Positions 17,367 to 25,434 of a DNA stretch of 64,000 nt are shown one piece after another. The notes under the pieces were generated by a model. The model searched no databases. It was not told the origin of the DNA and saw only the letters and a program-made list of their open reading frames with translations. A program made the position numbers and the translations under genes. The stretch spans positions 283,765 through 347,764 of the forward strand of contig BOKS01000003.1 of assembly GCA_016861105.1 (NCBI GenBank), in the 5' to 3' direction. The first letter of the stretch is position 1, and every line of letters starts with the position of its first letter. The stretch comes from Betaproteobacteria bacterium. Lineage in GTDB: Bacteria > Pseudomonadota > Gammaproteobacteria > Burkholderiales > Casimicrobiaceae.

Positions 17367-18995
17367 TCAGGGCGCGGGATCGAGGCCGTTTCCGACGTGC
17401 ACGCGCAGTCGGCACACGCTGTCGGCGAGCGCGCTCGGATCGGTGGACGCTCCGCGGTCGAGGCGCAGCGCGTAGCGCAACGTCTTGTAGGGACCGATCG
17501 CATGCGTCCCGGCGTTGCGCACGCTGCGCCACGCGCCGGGAGCGAACGTCGCCTGCGCCCCCTCGGCGTGCACCGGCCGCCAGCTGGTGCCGTCGTCCTC
17601 GCTGACCATCAGGCGCGCGCGCACGAAGCTCGCGCCGCCGCCGCTCCCGGACACGAGACCGTCGAGCGTTGCGCGACGCCACGCCGCCTTCGCGGGGATC
17701 GGATCGGTCGCGCACAGCAGCGGCGCGGTCGCGATGTCGAGAGCGCCCGGCGCGTCCGAGCGGAGCACGGCCTGCCCCTCCATCCACGTCCCCAGCCGCT
17801 GCATGAATCCCGCCATCGCGAGGCGGCTCACCTCCGCGTCGGGACAGTAGCCGCCGTTGCCGCAGCCCGCGGTCACCCCGCGGCTCTTCAGCCACGCGAC
17901 GCTGGCGCAGAACGCGTCGTTGCCGTCGACGTCGACGAAGCCCGCGCACTCGTTGGGCGTCAGCAGCACTGCGCGGTAGCCGAGCGTCGTGCTGTAGGCG
18001 CGTCCGACGATGAGCCCGCTCTCGCTGACCGCGGTCGCGTCGAGGAACGTCCACCCCGCGCCGAGCACCGGGTGCAGGCGCGCGTTGAGGTCGACCAGCC
18101 CGTCCGCCACCGTCCAGGCCATCGCGCGCTGCGCCGAGCCCGCGGCGCTCACGCCGACCACGAGCCCGGCGTCGTTGACCGCCCGCGCGATGCCGATCGT
18201 GTAGCCCGGCAGGCGGCCGATCTGGGTGAACCCCTGCGCCGGGTGCCAGAGCGCGGCGATGCTCTGGCCCTGCGACAGCGGCAGCTGCAGCGCCGCCTGG
18301 CCGCTGCAGTTGATGTCCCACGCGAAGGACTCGGTGCCCTGGCCGCCCACGCCCCACAGCGCGCCGAGGTCGATCGCGTCGTCGCCCGCGCTCCAGTAGA
18401 TCGCACGCCATCCGGCGGTCGTGGCGCGCTGACCCACGACCGCGCCGGCGTCGTTGATGCCGCGGCCCAGGCTCACCATCGTCCCCGAGGGGTGGTCCTC
18501 GAGATCGATCGGGTCGCCGGCGCCGGCGAAGCGCACCGCGTGGTTGAATCCCTGGTTGCCGTACTGCGGATGGTTGCTGTACTGGCCGCCCGCCTGCCCC
18601 GCGACCTCCCCGTGGACGTTGATCGCGTCGCCGCGGCTCGCGCTGTTGCCGGACGGCAGGTCCCCGAGGTCGACGCGGACGCCGTTCTGCCAGACCACGG
18701 CGCGGTAGGCGAAGTAGCTGGCGTCGTAGGCGAAGCCGGTGATCTGCCCGAAGTTGTTGATCGCGGTCGCCCGGTTGCTGCAGCCGGCGCAGCTCGCCAG
18801 CACCTGCAGCCCGCCCGACGGCGTCCACAGCAGCGCGTCGCCGTCGTAGCCCGTGATCCAGCCCGAGTCGTTGACCCCGGTCGGGAACCACGTGCCGAGA
18901 TCCGTGACGGCGTAGCTCGGCGACACGCGCTCGCCCCACGCCGGGATCGCTAGCGCCAGCAGCGCGGCCAGCGACCAACGTTGCAGTGATGTCAT
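17367..18995 (-). CDS. Secreted HAF-repeat protein with SLH-like C-terminal module
   Basis: A 542-residue exported protein. The signal peptide ends near PAWGE. Residues about 25-330 consist of repeats of the HAF type (phrases such as GINDAGAVVGQ, AINNFGQITGF, AVNDAGLVVGV), which probably form a beta-propeller. A 50-residue SLH-like module follows (GFVDVDGNDAFCASVAWLKS, VSRLAMAGFMQRLG), then the same beta-sandwich-like domain as in the neighbouring paralogue (MVSEDDGTSWRPVH; VCRLRVHVGNG). Both genes are minus-strand, 48 bases apart. Likely an extracellular or surface-associated structural or binding protein; no enzymatic motif seen. Confidence 0.82.
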   Translation of the reverse strand: MTSLQRWSLAALLALAIPAWGERVSPSYAVTDLGTWFPTGVNDSGWITGYDGDALLWTPSGGLQVLASCAGCSNRATAINNFGQITGFAYDASYFAYRAVVWQNGVRVDLGDLPSGNSASRGDAINVHGEVAGQAGGQYSNHPQYGNQGFNHAVRFAGAGDPIDLEDHPSGTMVSLGRGINDAGAVVGQRATTAGWRAIYWSAGDDAIDLGALWGVGGQGTESFAWDINCSGQAALQLPLSQGQSIAALWHPAQGFTQIGRLPGYTIGIARAVNDAGLVVGVSAAGSAQRAMAWTVADGLVDLNARLHPVLGAGWTFLDATAVSESGLIVGRAYSTTLGYRAVLLTPNECAGFVDVDGNDAFCASVAWLKSRGVTAGCGNGGYCPDAEVSRLAMAGFMQRLGTWMEGQAVLRSDAPGALDIATAPLLCATDPIPAKAAWRRATLDGLVSGSGGGASFVRARLMVSEDDGTSWRPVHAEGAQATFAPGAWRSVRNAGTHAIGPYKTLRYALRLDRGASTDPSALADSVCRLRVHVGNGLDPAP

Positions 18996-19134
18996 CGTCG
19001 TCTCCCGCCGCAGGCCGCGATGCCGCGACCCGTCGGGGCGGAGTATCGGGGCCGGCATCGCGCCCTCCCATCCCCGGAACGCGGGAGGTGCGGCGGTTGC
19101 GCCTGCGCGGCGGCTGCGGGAACATCCGCGTGCG

Positions 19135-19794
19135 ATGGCCACGGTGCTGCTGCTCGAGGACGACCCCGCGACGCGCGAGCGCCTGGCGGGCATCGTCGCG
19201 CACGCGCCCAACCTCGCGCTGGCCGCCGCCTGCGGCGACCTCGCCGGCGCGCTCGCGTGGCTCGGCTCGCACCCCGCGCCGGACGTGCTGCTGGTCGACC
19301 TGCAGCTTCCGGACGGCAGCGGCATCGAGCTGATCCGCGCGGCCCGCCGGATGGCGCCGCAGGCCGAGTCGATGGTGATCAGCGTGTTCGGCGACGAGGC
19401 GCACGTCGTCGCGGCGATCGAGGCCGGCGCGACCGGCTACCTGCTGAAGGACGCGAGCGCCGAGGAGATCGCGACCGCCATCGAGCGCCTGCGCGCGGGC
19501 GAGGCGCCGATCAGCTCGGCCATCGCGCGCCACCTGCTCAAGCGCTTCCGCGCGCAGGAGGCGCCGGCGGCGAGCGCGCCATCCGCGTCGCCGCTGACCC
19601 CGCGCGAGAACGAGGTCCTGCAGCTCATCGCGAAGGGCCTGTCGTACCAGCGCATCGCGGACACGCTCGACATGTCGCCGCACACGGTGACGACGCACAT
19701 CAAGCAGATCTACCGCAAGCTGGCCGTCAACTCGCGCGGCGAGGCCGTGTTCGAGGCGATGCAGCTCGGCCTGCTGCCCCGCGCGGGATCATGA
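19135..19794 (+). CDS. NarL/FixJ-family response regulator
   Basis: A 219-residue regulator with receiver domain (LLLEDDPATRERL; phospho-acceptor Asp in LLVDLQLPDGSG; Lys in YLLKDASAEEI) and a LuxR-type helix-turn-helix (LTPRENEVLQLIAKGLSYQR, then SPHTVTTHIKQIYRKL). The stop overlaps the start of the histidine-kinase gene (ATGA), so the two form a cognate pair. It is divergent from the HAF/SLH secreted genes across 139 bases, which makes control of those genes possible but unproven. Confidence 0.9.
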   Translation: MATVLLLEDDPATRERLAGIVAHAPNLALAAACGDLAGALAWLGSHPAPDVLLVDLQLPDGSGIELIRAARRMAPQAESMVISVFGDEAHVVAAIEAGATGYLLKDASAEEIATAIERLRAGEAPISSAIARHLLKRFRAQEAPAASAPSASPLTPRENEVLQLIAKGLSYQRIADTLDMSPHTVTTHIKQIYRKLAVNSRGEAVFEAMQLGLLPRAGS

Positions 19795-21611
19795 CGCGCC
19801 GCTGGCGGCGCGCGCTGCTGCTGCCGCTGATCGCCGTGCTCGCGGGGCTCCCGTGGGCGCTGGACCGCCTCGTCGCGGTGCCGGAGCCGCTGCGGCTGTC
19901 GAAGGCGCTGTTCGCCGAGACCATCGACGACGAGCGCGCGCGCGAGCGCGCGCTGCCGCACCGCTGGCGGTCCGACTGCGCGGACTGCCGCACCGTCTGG
20001 TACCGATTCGACCTCGCGCTCGACGACCTGCCTCCGCAGACGCAGGCGGTCCTCGTGCCGGCGCAGGCCGACAACGTCGCCGTCTACCTCAACGGCCGGC
20101 TGATCGGGCAGGGCGGCCGCTTCGCGGACCCGGTGGCGCGCCTGGGCCCGCGGCCGCTGCTCGCGAGCGCGCCGGCGGCGCTGTGGAATCCGGGCGACAA
20201 CCGCCTCTACGTGCTCGTCAAGGCCGGCCGGCCGGACCACGGCTTCATGCCCGCGCCCGGGCTCGGGCCGGAAGCCGGGCTGCGCCGGCTCGCGCAGTGG
20301 CGCGAGTTCCTCGCGCTCACGCTGCCGCAGGTGTTCGCGACCGCCGCGGCCATCGTCGCGCTGACGATGGGGGCGATCTGGTTCCACCGGCGCCGCGACG
20401 CGGACTACGGCGTCTACGCGCTCGCCGCACTCGCGTGGGCCGTGCACGTCCTGTTCGCGATGCTCGTCGACACGCCGTGGCCTGCGCCGGTCTGGGACGC
20501 GTGGCTCGCCACGACGGCGGCGGTGGCGGCGGCCGCCGCGTGGGTCATGGGCGCACGCCTGTCGGACCGTGGCCCGCGGCGCGTGGCTGCCCTCGCCGCC
20601 GCGGCCGCCGGCGGCGCTGCCGCGGTCGCGGCCTTCGCGGAGCCGACGGGCGTCGGCGCCGACGTCGTGCGCGCACTCGCCCTGGCGGCGTTCGGGCTCG
20701 CGGGCGCACAGCTCGCATGGCGCAACCGGCAACGCGCGGTGGCGCTGTCCGCGGCGGGCGCTGCCGTCGCCGCGGGCGCCGTCCACGACCTCGCCGTCGC
20801 CGCGCGCGTGCTCGCGCCGGACGCCGTGCCCGCGCTGCCGCTCGCGCTGCCGGTGCTGCTCGGCGTCGCGGCATGGCTGCTGCTGCTGCGGTTCGTCGAG
20901 ACGCTGAACGCCGTCGAGCTGCTGAACATCGATCTCGAAGCGCTGGTGCGCGAGCGCACGGCCGCGCTCGAAGCGCAGTTCGAGCGCGTGCGCGAGCTGG
21001 AGCGCGAGCGCGCCATCGCCACCGAGCGCGAGCGCCTGATGCGCGACATGCACGACGGCGTCGGCGGCCACCTCGTGTCGATGCTCGCGATGATCGAGGC
21101 CGACGACCGCCGGCCCGCCGAGCTCGCGACGGTCGTGCGCGACGCGCTCGACGACATGCGCCTGATGATCGACTCGCTCGAGCCCGTCGACGACGACCTC
21201 AACGCGGTGCTGGCGATGCTGCGCGACCGCCTCGCGCCGCGGCTGCGCGCCGCGCGCGTCGACCTCCACTGGGACGTCCCGCTGCTGCCGGCGGTGCCGG
21301 GACTCACGCCCGCGCGCGTGCTGCACGTGCTGCGCATGCTGCAGGAAGCGGTCACCAACGCGATCCGCCACGGCGGCGCGCGCACGCTGTGGATCGCCGC
21401 CGCCGCGACGCCCGACGCGGTCCGGCTCGTGGTGCGCGACGACGGCGCCGGCTTCGATCCGGCCACCGTGCGCGGCGGGCGCGGCCTCGCGAACCTGCGG
21501 CGGCGCGCGGCGGAGGTGGACGCGACGCTGACGATCGCCAGCGCGCCCGCGGCGGGCACCACGGTGTCGATCGTCCTCGGCCTCCGGGGGAACGCGTCCG
21601 CGGCCGCGTGA
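19791..21611 (+). CDS. 7TM-type membrane sensor histidine kinase (HisKA_3, NarL-partner family)
   Basis: A 606-residue kinase. The N-terminal periplasmic part (about 35-170) resembles the extracellular beta-sandwich of 7TMR-DISM receptors (WYRFDLALDDL; NVAVYLNGRLIGQGGRF; NPGDNRLYVLVKAG). About seven TM helices follow (180-370), then a coiled coil (RERTAALEAQFERVRELERE), a HisKA_3 box with phospho-His in MRDMHDGVGGHLVSML, and a HATPase (QEAVTNAIRHGGA; DDGAGFDPATVRGGRGLANL). Its ATG overlaps the regulator stop. DISM receptors usually sense small ligands such as carbohydrates; the ligand here is unknown. Confidence 0.9.
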   Translation: MTRRWRRALLLPLIAVLAGLPWALDRLVAVPEPLRLSKALFAETIDDERARERALPHRWRSDCADCRTVWYRFDLALDDLPPQTQAVLVPAQADNVAVYLNGRLIGQGGRFADPVARLGPRPLLASAPAALWNPGDNRLYVLVKAGRPDHGFMPAPGLGPEAGLRRLAQWREFLALTLPQVFATAAAIVALTMGAIWFHRRRDADYGVYALAALAWAVHVLFAMLVDTPWPAPVWDAWLATTAAVAAAAAWVMGARLSDRGPRRVAALAAAAAGGAAAVAAFAEPTGVGADVVRALALAAFGLAGAQLAWRNRQRAVALSAAGAAVAAGAVHDLAVAARVLAPDAVPALPLALPVLLGVAAWLLLLRFVETLNAVELLNIDLEALVRERTAALEAQFERVRELERERAIATERERLMRDMHDGVGGHLVSMLAMIEADDRRPAELATVVRDALDDMRLMIDSLEPVDDDLNAVLAMLRDRLAPRLRAARVDLHWDVPLLPAVPGLTPARVLHVLRMLQEAVTNAIRHGGARTLWIAAAATPDAVRLVVRDDGAGFDPATVRGGRGLANLRRRAAEVDATLTIASAPAAGTTVSIVLGLRGNASAAA

Positions 21612-21645
21612 GACGTCCCGCGCGGACGACGAGCCGTCCGCGCCG

Positions 21646-23280
21646 CTACGTGCAGCCCCAGCGGCCCTCGGCGTCACGCCGGCAGAGATCCGGCGCCCCG
21701 CGGACGTCCCACAGGCGTGCGAGCCCGATCGCGCCGGCAACGTCCGCGAAGCGGGGGTCGCGGCGTGCCGCGGCGAGTTCCGGCCACCACAGGTACTCGA
21801 GCCAGACCTTCGGCGGATGCCGTGCGTGGCGCACGAGCGCGCGCAGCGTGCGCTCGACGTCGCCGAGCAGCGCGTACTCGACGAAGTAGTCGGTCATGTA
21901 GAAGCGCAGGCCCTCGTCGTGGGCGTCGAGCAGGCGCGCCGCCGTCTCGCGCTCGCGCGCGTCGGCCGCGCCGCGCGCGTAGGCGGGCACCCAACCCGCG
22001 TCGCGCTGCGTCGCCGTCGCATACGCCGTCATCGCCCGCTCGAACGCCGGCCAGTCGCCGCGCCGGTGCGCGAGCACCGCGTCGGGCAGCGCCAGACCGC
22101 CGTGCCCGAGCTGCGCGGCGATCGCGAGCAGCTCGCGCATCGCGTCGTCGCGGCCCTGCATGCCGCGCGTCGTCGCGAGGTACTCGATCGACTCCGCGTC
22201 CAGTGCGTCGAGCCGCGCCGCCTCGAGCGCGTAGGCTTCCGCCTGGCGCACGTAGCCCGCCATCAGGTGGAGCCGCGCGGCGATGCGCAGCACGCCGGGC
22301 TGCTGGTGCGCGTGCTCGAGCAGCGCGTCGGCGTGGCGGAACGCCTCCTCCCAGCGCCCCTGCCCGAGCGCCGCGTTGAGCAGGAGCGTGCGTCCGCGCC
22401 GGTCGCCCGGATCGCGCGCGACCATGCGCTCGCCGAGCGCTTCGGTCTCGCGGTGCAGCGCGGCCTGCGCTTGCGCGATGCGCGCGGCATCGCCCTGCGC
22501 CGCGGGCCCGCCCGCGGCATAGCCGTCGAGACGCGCGCGCAGCGCGAGCCGCAGGTAGAGCGACGGCGCGTGGTCCGCGGCCGTCGCGAGCACCTCGTCG
22601 AGCAGCCGCAGCGCTTCGCGCTGGTCGTCGATCGACGCCCGCCGGAAGAGCTGCAGCGCGCGCGTGTAGCGATCGTAGGCCGCAGCCGGCAGCGTCGTCT
22701 CGGCCGCGGGCGCATGCGCGCGACCGAACACCGGCGCTGCACCCTGCGCCAGGCGCCCAGGCAGGCGCTGCAGGTCCGCCCGCGCCATCTCCTCGTCCAC
22801 GCTCCAGCGCCGCTGCCCGTCCCGCACGTCGCGCAGCGCGAGCCGCACGCGCACGCGGCCACCGGGCAGCGATCGCAGTTCGCCGGCGACGACGTGCCCG
22901 ACCGCCAGCAGGCGCGACAGCGCCGCGTCGTCCAGGTCCGCCGCGTACGCCACCCCCGACGAGCCGCAGGACGCGACGCGCAGCGCCGGAACGCGCGCGA
23001 GGCGGCCGACCAGCGCATCGCAGAGCGGGCCGGCAAGCGCCGCCGCCTCCGCGTCGCCGCTCGGCGTGGCGAGCGGCCGAACGGCGACGCCCGGCGCCGG
23101 CGACTGCTCGCGGCGCAGCAGGACGCGGTCGAGCGCGGCCGCCAGCGCCATGTCGCGGTCGGCCGGCGGCGGCGCGGGCGCCAGCCCGCCGCGCACCAGC
23201 ATCACGGCCGCGACGGCGACGGCGACCGCGGCGGCCAGGGCGGCGCCGACCAGCGAGCGGCGCAGGCCGCCGGCCCTCAT
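21646..23280 (-). CDS. TolB-like/TPR protein with single N-terminal TM segment
   Basis: A 544-residue protein. One TM helix near residues 10-30 is followed by a TolB-like domain of the type found downstream of adenylate-cyclase and CadC-type effectors (CDALVGRLARVPALRVASCG; AGELRSLPGGRVRVRLALRD), then helical TPR-like repeats to the C-terminus. In relatives this tail follows a DNA-binding or cyclase domain; here no such effector is present and the start is close to the TM helix. It may be a stand-alone envelope protein. Convergent with the histidine kinase; no partner evident. Confidence 0.7.
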   Translation of the reverse strand: MRAGGLRRSLVGAALAAAVAVAVAAVMLVRGGLAPAPPPADRDMALAAALDRVLLRREQSPAPGVAVRPLATPSGDAEAAALAGPLCDALVGRLARVPALRVASCGSSGVAYAADLDDAALSRLLAVGHVVAGELRSLPGGRVRVRLALRDVRDGQRRWSVDEEMARADLQRLPGRLAQGAAPVFGRAHAPAAETTLPAAAYDRYTRALQLFRRASIDDQREALRLLDEVLATAADHAPSLYLRLALRARLDGYAAGGPAAQGDAARIAQAQAALHRETEALGERMVARDPGDRRGRTLLLNAALGQGRWEEAFRHADALLEHAHQQPGVLRIAARLHLMAGYVRQAEAYALEAARLDALDAESIEYLATTRGMQGRDDAMRELLAIAAQLGHGGLALPDAVLAHRRGDWPAFERAMTAYATATQRDAGWVPAYARGAADARERETAARLLDAHDEGLRFYMTDYFVEYALLGDVERTLRALVRHARHPPKVWLEYLWWPELAAARRDPRFADVAGAIGLARLWDVRGAPDLCRRDAEGRWGCT

Positions 23281-23436
23281 CGGCGCGGGGCCGGCACGCG
23301 GCGGCGTGGTGCAGCGTCGAACACGCCCGCACCGTAACGCATCCGCGCCGCCGCCGCACCGCCCCGCCCGCCGCGCCGCGGCAGGGGCGCGGGTACGGGC
23401 TGGACGCCCGGCCCCGTCGCAACGCGCCGGCAGTGG

Positions 23437-23829
23437 CTAGAACGTCCCCAGCACGGGCGCCACGTACCCCGCCGCCCCCCGGCACTGGTCGCGGCTGGCC
23501 TCGCCGGCGTCGGAGAGCCGCTGCATCGACGGCGGGCACGTCGGCGGCGCGGTGGCGCCCGCCGTCCCGCCCGCGCCGTTCGCCTTGCACACGTCGAGTC
23601 CGGGCTGGACGACGTAGCCGGCGTGCGTCGGCGGGCACGCGGGCTTGGCGATCGCGACGCGCTGGCAGCGCAGCACGTTGTTCGACCACTGCGCCGTCAC
23701 CTGGACGCTCTCGTTGCTCGCCGGACACCGCGCCGCGGGCTCGGCGGCGCCGGCCGCGTGCGCGAGCAGCGCCAGCGCGCACAGCGCGGCGCGCGTGCGG
23801 TCGCGATGCAGCGGCGGGCACTTCGGCAT
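23437..23829 (-). CDS. Small secreted cysteine-rich protein
   Basis: A 130-residue exported protein, unrecognised. The ATG at 23829 has a strong GAGGAGG site. The signal peptide runs through ALCALALLAHAAGAAEP. The mature part has eight cysteines arranged in similar blocks (RCPASNESVQV, ACPPTHAGYVV, TCPPSMQRLSD), suggesting two or three short disulfide-bonded repeats. No catalytic motif is visible. It stands alone between the TPR gene and the hydratase gene. Confidence 0.65.
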   Translation of the reverse strand: MPKCPPLHRDRTRAALCALALLAHAAGAAEPAARCPASNESVQVTAQWSNNVLRCQRVAIAKPACPPTHAGYVVQPGLDVCKANGAGGTAGATAPPTCPPSMQRLSDAGEASRDQCRGAAGYVAPVLGTF

Positions 23830-23980
23830 GGCGCCTCCTCGGGACGGTGGGCCGCGCGCGGCCCGTCCCCCGGAGATGGCGGCGCGCGGGCGCCCGCGTC
23901 GCCGCAGTCTCGCGCCGGCCGCCTCCCGGCAGAATCCCATGAACACGGGAGCGTGCCCGCCGCCGTCCGTTGCGCGGCGA

Positions 23981-24805
23981 TCAGCGCATCGCCAGCGTGA
24001 GCGCGGGCAGCCCGAGCGCGTCGAACGTCGCCTGCCACGTTTCGCCGGGCCGCACCGGCTGCGCGTCCGTCAGCGTCCCGGTCGTGACGATCTCCCCCGG
24101 CGCAAGCGGCGGCGCCCACGGCTGCGCGGCCAGCACGTCGCGCAGGAACATCAGGGCGCGCACCGGGCTGCCGAGCACGTTCGCGCCCACGCCCTCGTCG
24201 ACGAGCGCTCCGCCGCGCCGCAGCGTCACGGCCATGCCCGGCAGCGCGGCCGCGATGCGCGAGCGGTTGCCTTCGTCGACGGCCCGCCGCGGGCCGACGA
24301 CGAGCCGCCCATGCAGCCCGTAGGCGGCGGTGCACTCGGCGGCGCTGAACTTCCACGCGGGAAACGCCGAGTGCACGATCTCGCAGCCCGGCGCGATCCA
24401 CGCGACCGACGCCAGCACGGCGGCGGGGTCGTCGCCGGCGGGGAGCGCCCGGGCGATCCCGAAAACGATCTCGGGCTCGAGGCGCGGCTCCATCAGGCCG
24501 TCCAGCGGCACGTCGGCACGGCCGTCGGCCGCGTCGGCGACCGTGCGGTCCCAGACGTGCGACCACATCGGTCGGTCGACGCCGTAGCGCGCCCAGATCG
24601 TCGTGTTGGTGAAGCCGATCTTGCGTCCCACCGGCCGCCATCCGCGCGCGACCCGGCGCGCGTGCAGTTCGTCGAGCACGGCGTACGCGCCCGCGACGTC
24701 GAAGCCGGGCACGCCGTCGCCGAAGCGCGGCACCTGCCGGCCGCCGACGAACGCCGCGTCGAGGCGGTCCGCGACCCGCGCGAGCGCGGGCGTCAGCGCA
24801 GCCAT
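23981..24805 (-). CDS. 2-keto-4-pentenoate hydratase / fumarylacetoacetate-hydrolase-fold enzyme
   Basis: A 274-residue cytoplasmic enzyme of the MhpD-type hydratase/decarboxylase family, which adds water to 2-hydroxypenta-2,4-dienoate in meta-cleavage of aromatics. Seen motifs: GRKIGFTN near residue 60, MEPRLEPEIVFGI with the metal-binding glutamates, and a Gly-rich C-terminal LAPGEIVTTGTLTDAQPV. Length fits. No other aromatic-degradation genes are adjacent, so the pathway is unclear and a 4-oxalocrotonate decarboxylase or related lyase is possible. The start overlaps a small membrane-protein gene by 13 bases. Confidence 0.85.
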   Translation of the reverse strand: MAALTPALARVADRLDAAFVGGRQVPRFGDGVPGFDVAGAYAVLDELHARRVARGWRPVGRKIGFTNTTIWARYGVDRPMWSHVWDRTVADAADGRADVPLDGLMEPRLEPEIVFGIARALPAGDDPAAVLASVAWIAPGCEIVHSAFPAWKFSAAECTAAYGLHGRLVVGPRRAVDEGNRSRIAAALPGMAVTLRRGGALVDEGVGANVLGSPVRALMFLRDVLAAQPWAPPLAPGEIVTTGTLTDAQPVRPGETWQATFDALGLPALTLAMR

Positions 24806-24990
24806 CCGAGCTTGCGCAGCACGACCGCGCCGGCGATCCACGCGCCGGTGGCGACGGCCATGCCGATCGCGGTCGCGACGATCGCCGCGAACGTTCCCGA
24901 CCAGCCGAGGGCCGTGACGGACGCATACCCCGCGAGCGCGCCCAGCGCGCCGCAGGCGAGGATCGCGAGCACCGACAGGACGATGGACAC
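24793..24990 (-). CDS. Small hydrophobic membrane protein
   Basis: A 65-residue protein consisting of two predicted TM helices (VLSVLAILACGALGALAGY and AAIVATAIGMAVATGAWIAG) with a short basic C-terminus VLRKLGWLR. It overlaps the start of the hydratase by 13 bases, so it is translationally coupled. No family recognised. Confidence 0.6.
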   Translation of the reverse strand: MSIVLSVLAILACGALGALAGYASVTALGWSGTFAAIVATAIGMAVATGAWIAGAVVLRKLGWLR

Positions 24991-25020
24991 GGGGAGCTTC
25001 GACGCCGCGCGGGCCTGCGG

Positions 25021-25356
25021 TCACGCGCCCCAGCGCTCGGGCGCGAACCCCGTCGTCACGGTGCGCCCCCGCTCGACCACGGGCCGCTTGATCAGCGTGG
25101 GCACGCGCGCCATCAGCGCGATCGCGCTCGCCTCGTCGACGACCGCCGCCTTCGTCGCGTCGTCGAGCGCCCGCCACGAGGTGCCGCGCCGGTTGAGAAG
25201 GGCCTCCCAGCCGACGGCGCGGCTCCAGCGCGCGAGGTCGCCGGGGGACGGCGGCGCCTTGCGGAAGTCGACGAATTCGTAGGCCGCGCCGCGCGCGTCC
25301 AGCCACGCGCGCGCCTTCCGCACCGTGTCGCAGTTCACGATCCCGTACACCCGCAT
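25021..25356 (-). CDS. ArsC/Spx-superfamily reductase (YffB-like)
   Basis: A 111-residue thioredoxin-fold protein. The N-terminal VYGIVNCDTVRKARAWLD carries the single active-site Cys in the CDTxxKA context of YffB-type proteins, followed by YEFVDFRKAPPS and the family motif LNRRGTSWRALD. The C-terminal RVPTLIKRPVVERG contains the cis-Pro and substrate-facing Arg. YffB relatives are glutathione-dependent; true arsenate reduction is not demonstrated for this subgroup. It is divergent from the ABC binding-protein gene. Confidence 0.88.
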   Translation of the reverse strand: MRVYGIVNCDTVRKARAWLDARGAAYEFVDFRKAPPSPGDLARWSRAVGWEALLNRRGTSWRALDDATKAAVVDEASAIALMARVPTLIKRPVVERGRTVTTGFAPERWGA

Positions 25357-25434
25357 CCGTGGCCGCCCCTCGCTTGCCGCCCTGCGCGAAGCGGCAGTAT
25401 AAGGGCCGCTGCCCGCACCGTCTTCCGCGATCCC

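Noticed and set aside
16605..18995. Sortase (LPxTA) sorting signals on the SLH-like proteins
   Set aside because: Neither C-terminus has an LPxTx motif, a terminal hydrophobic helix or a basic tail.
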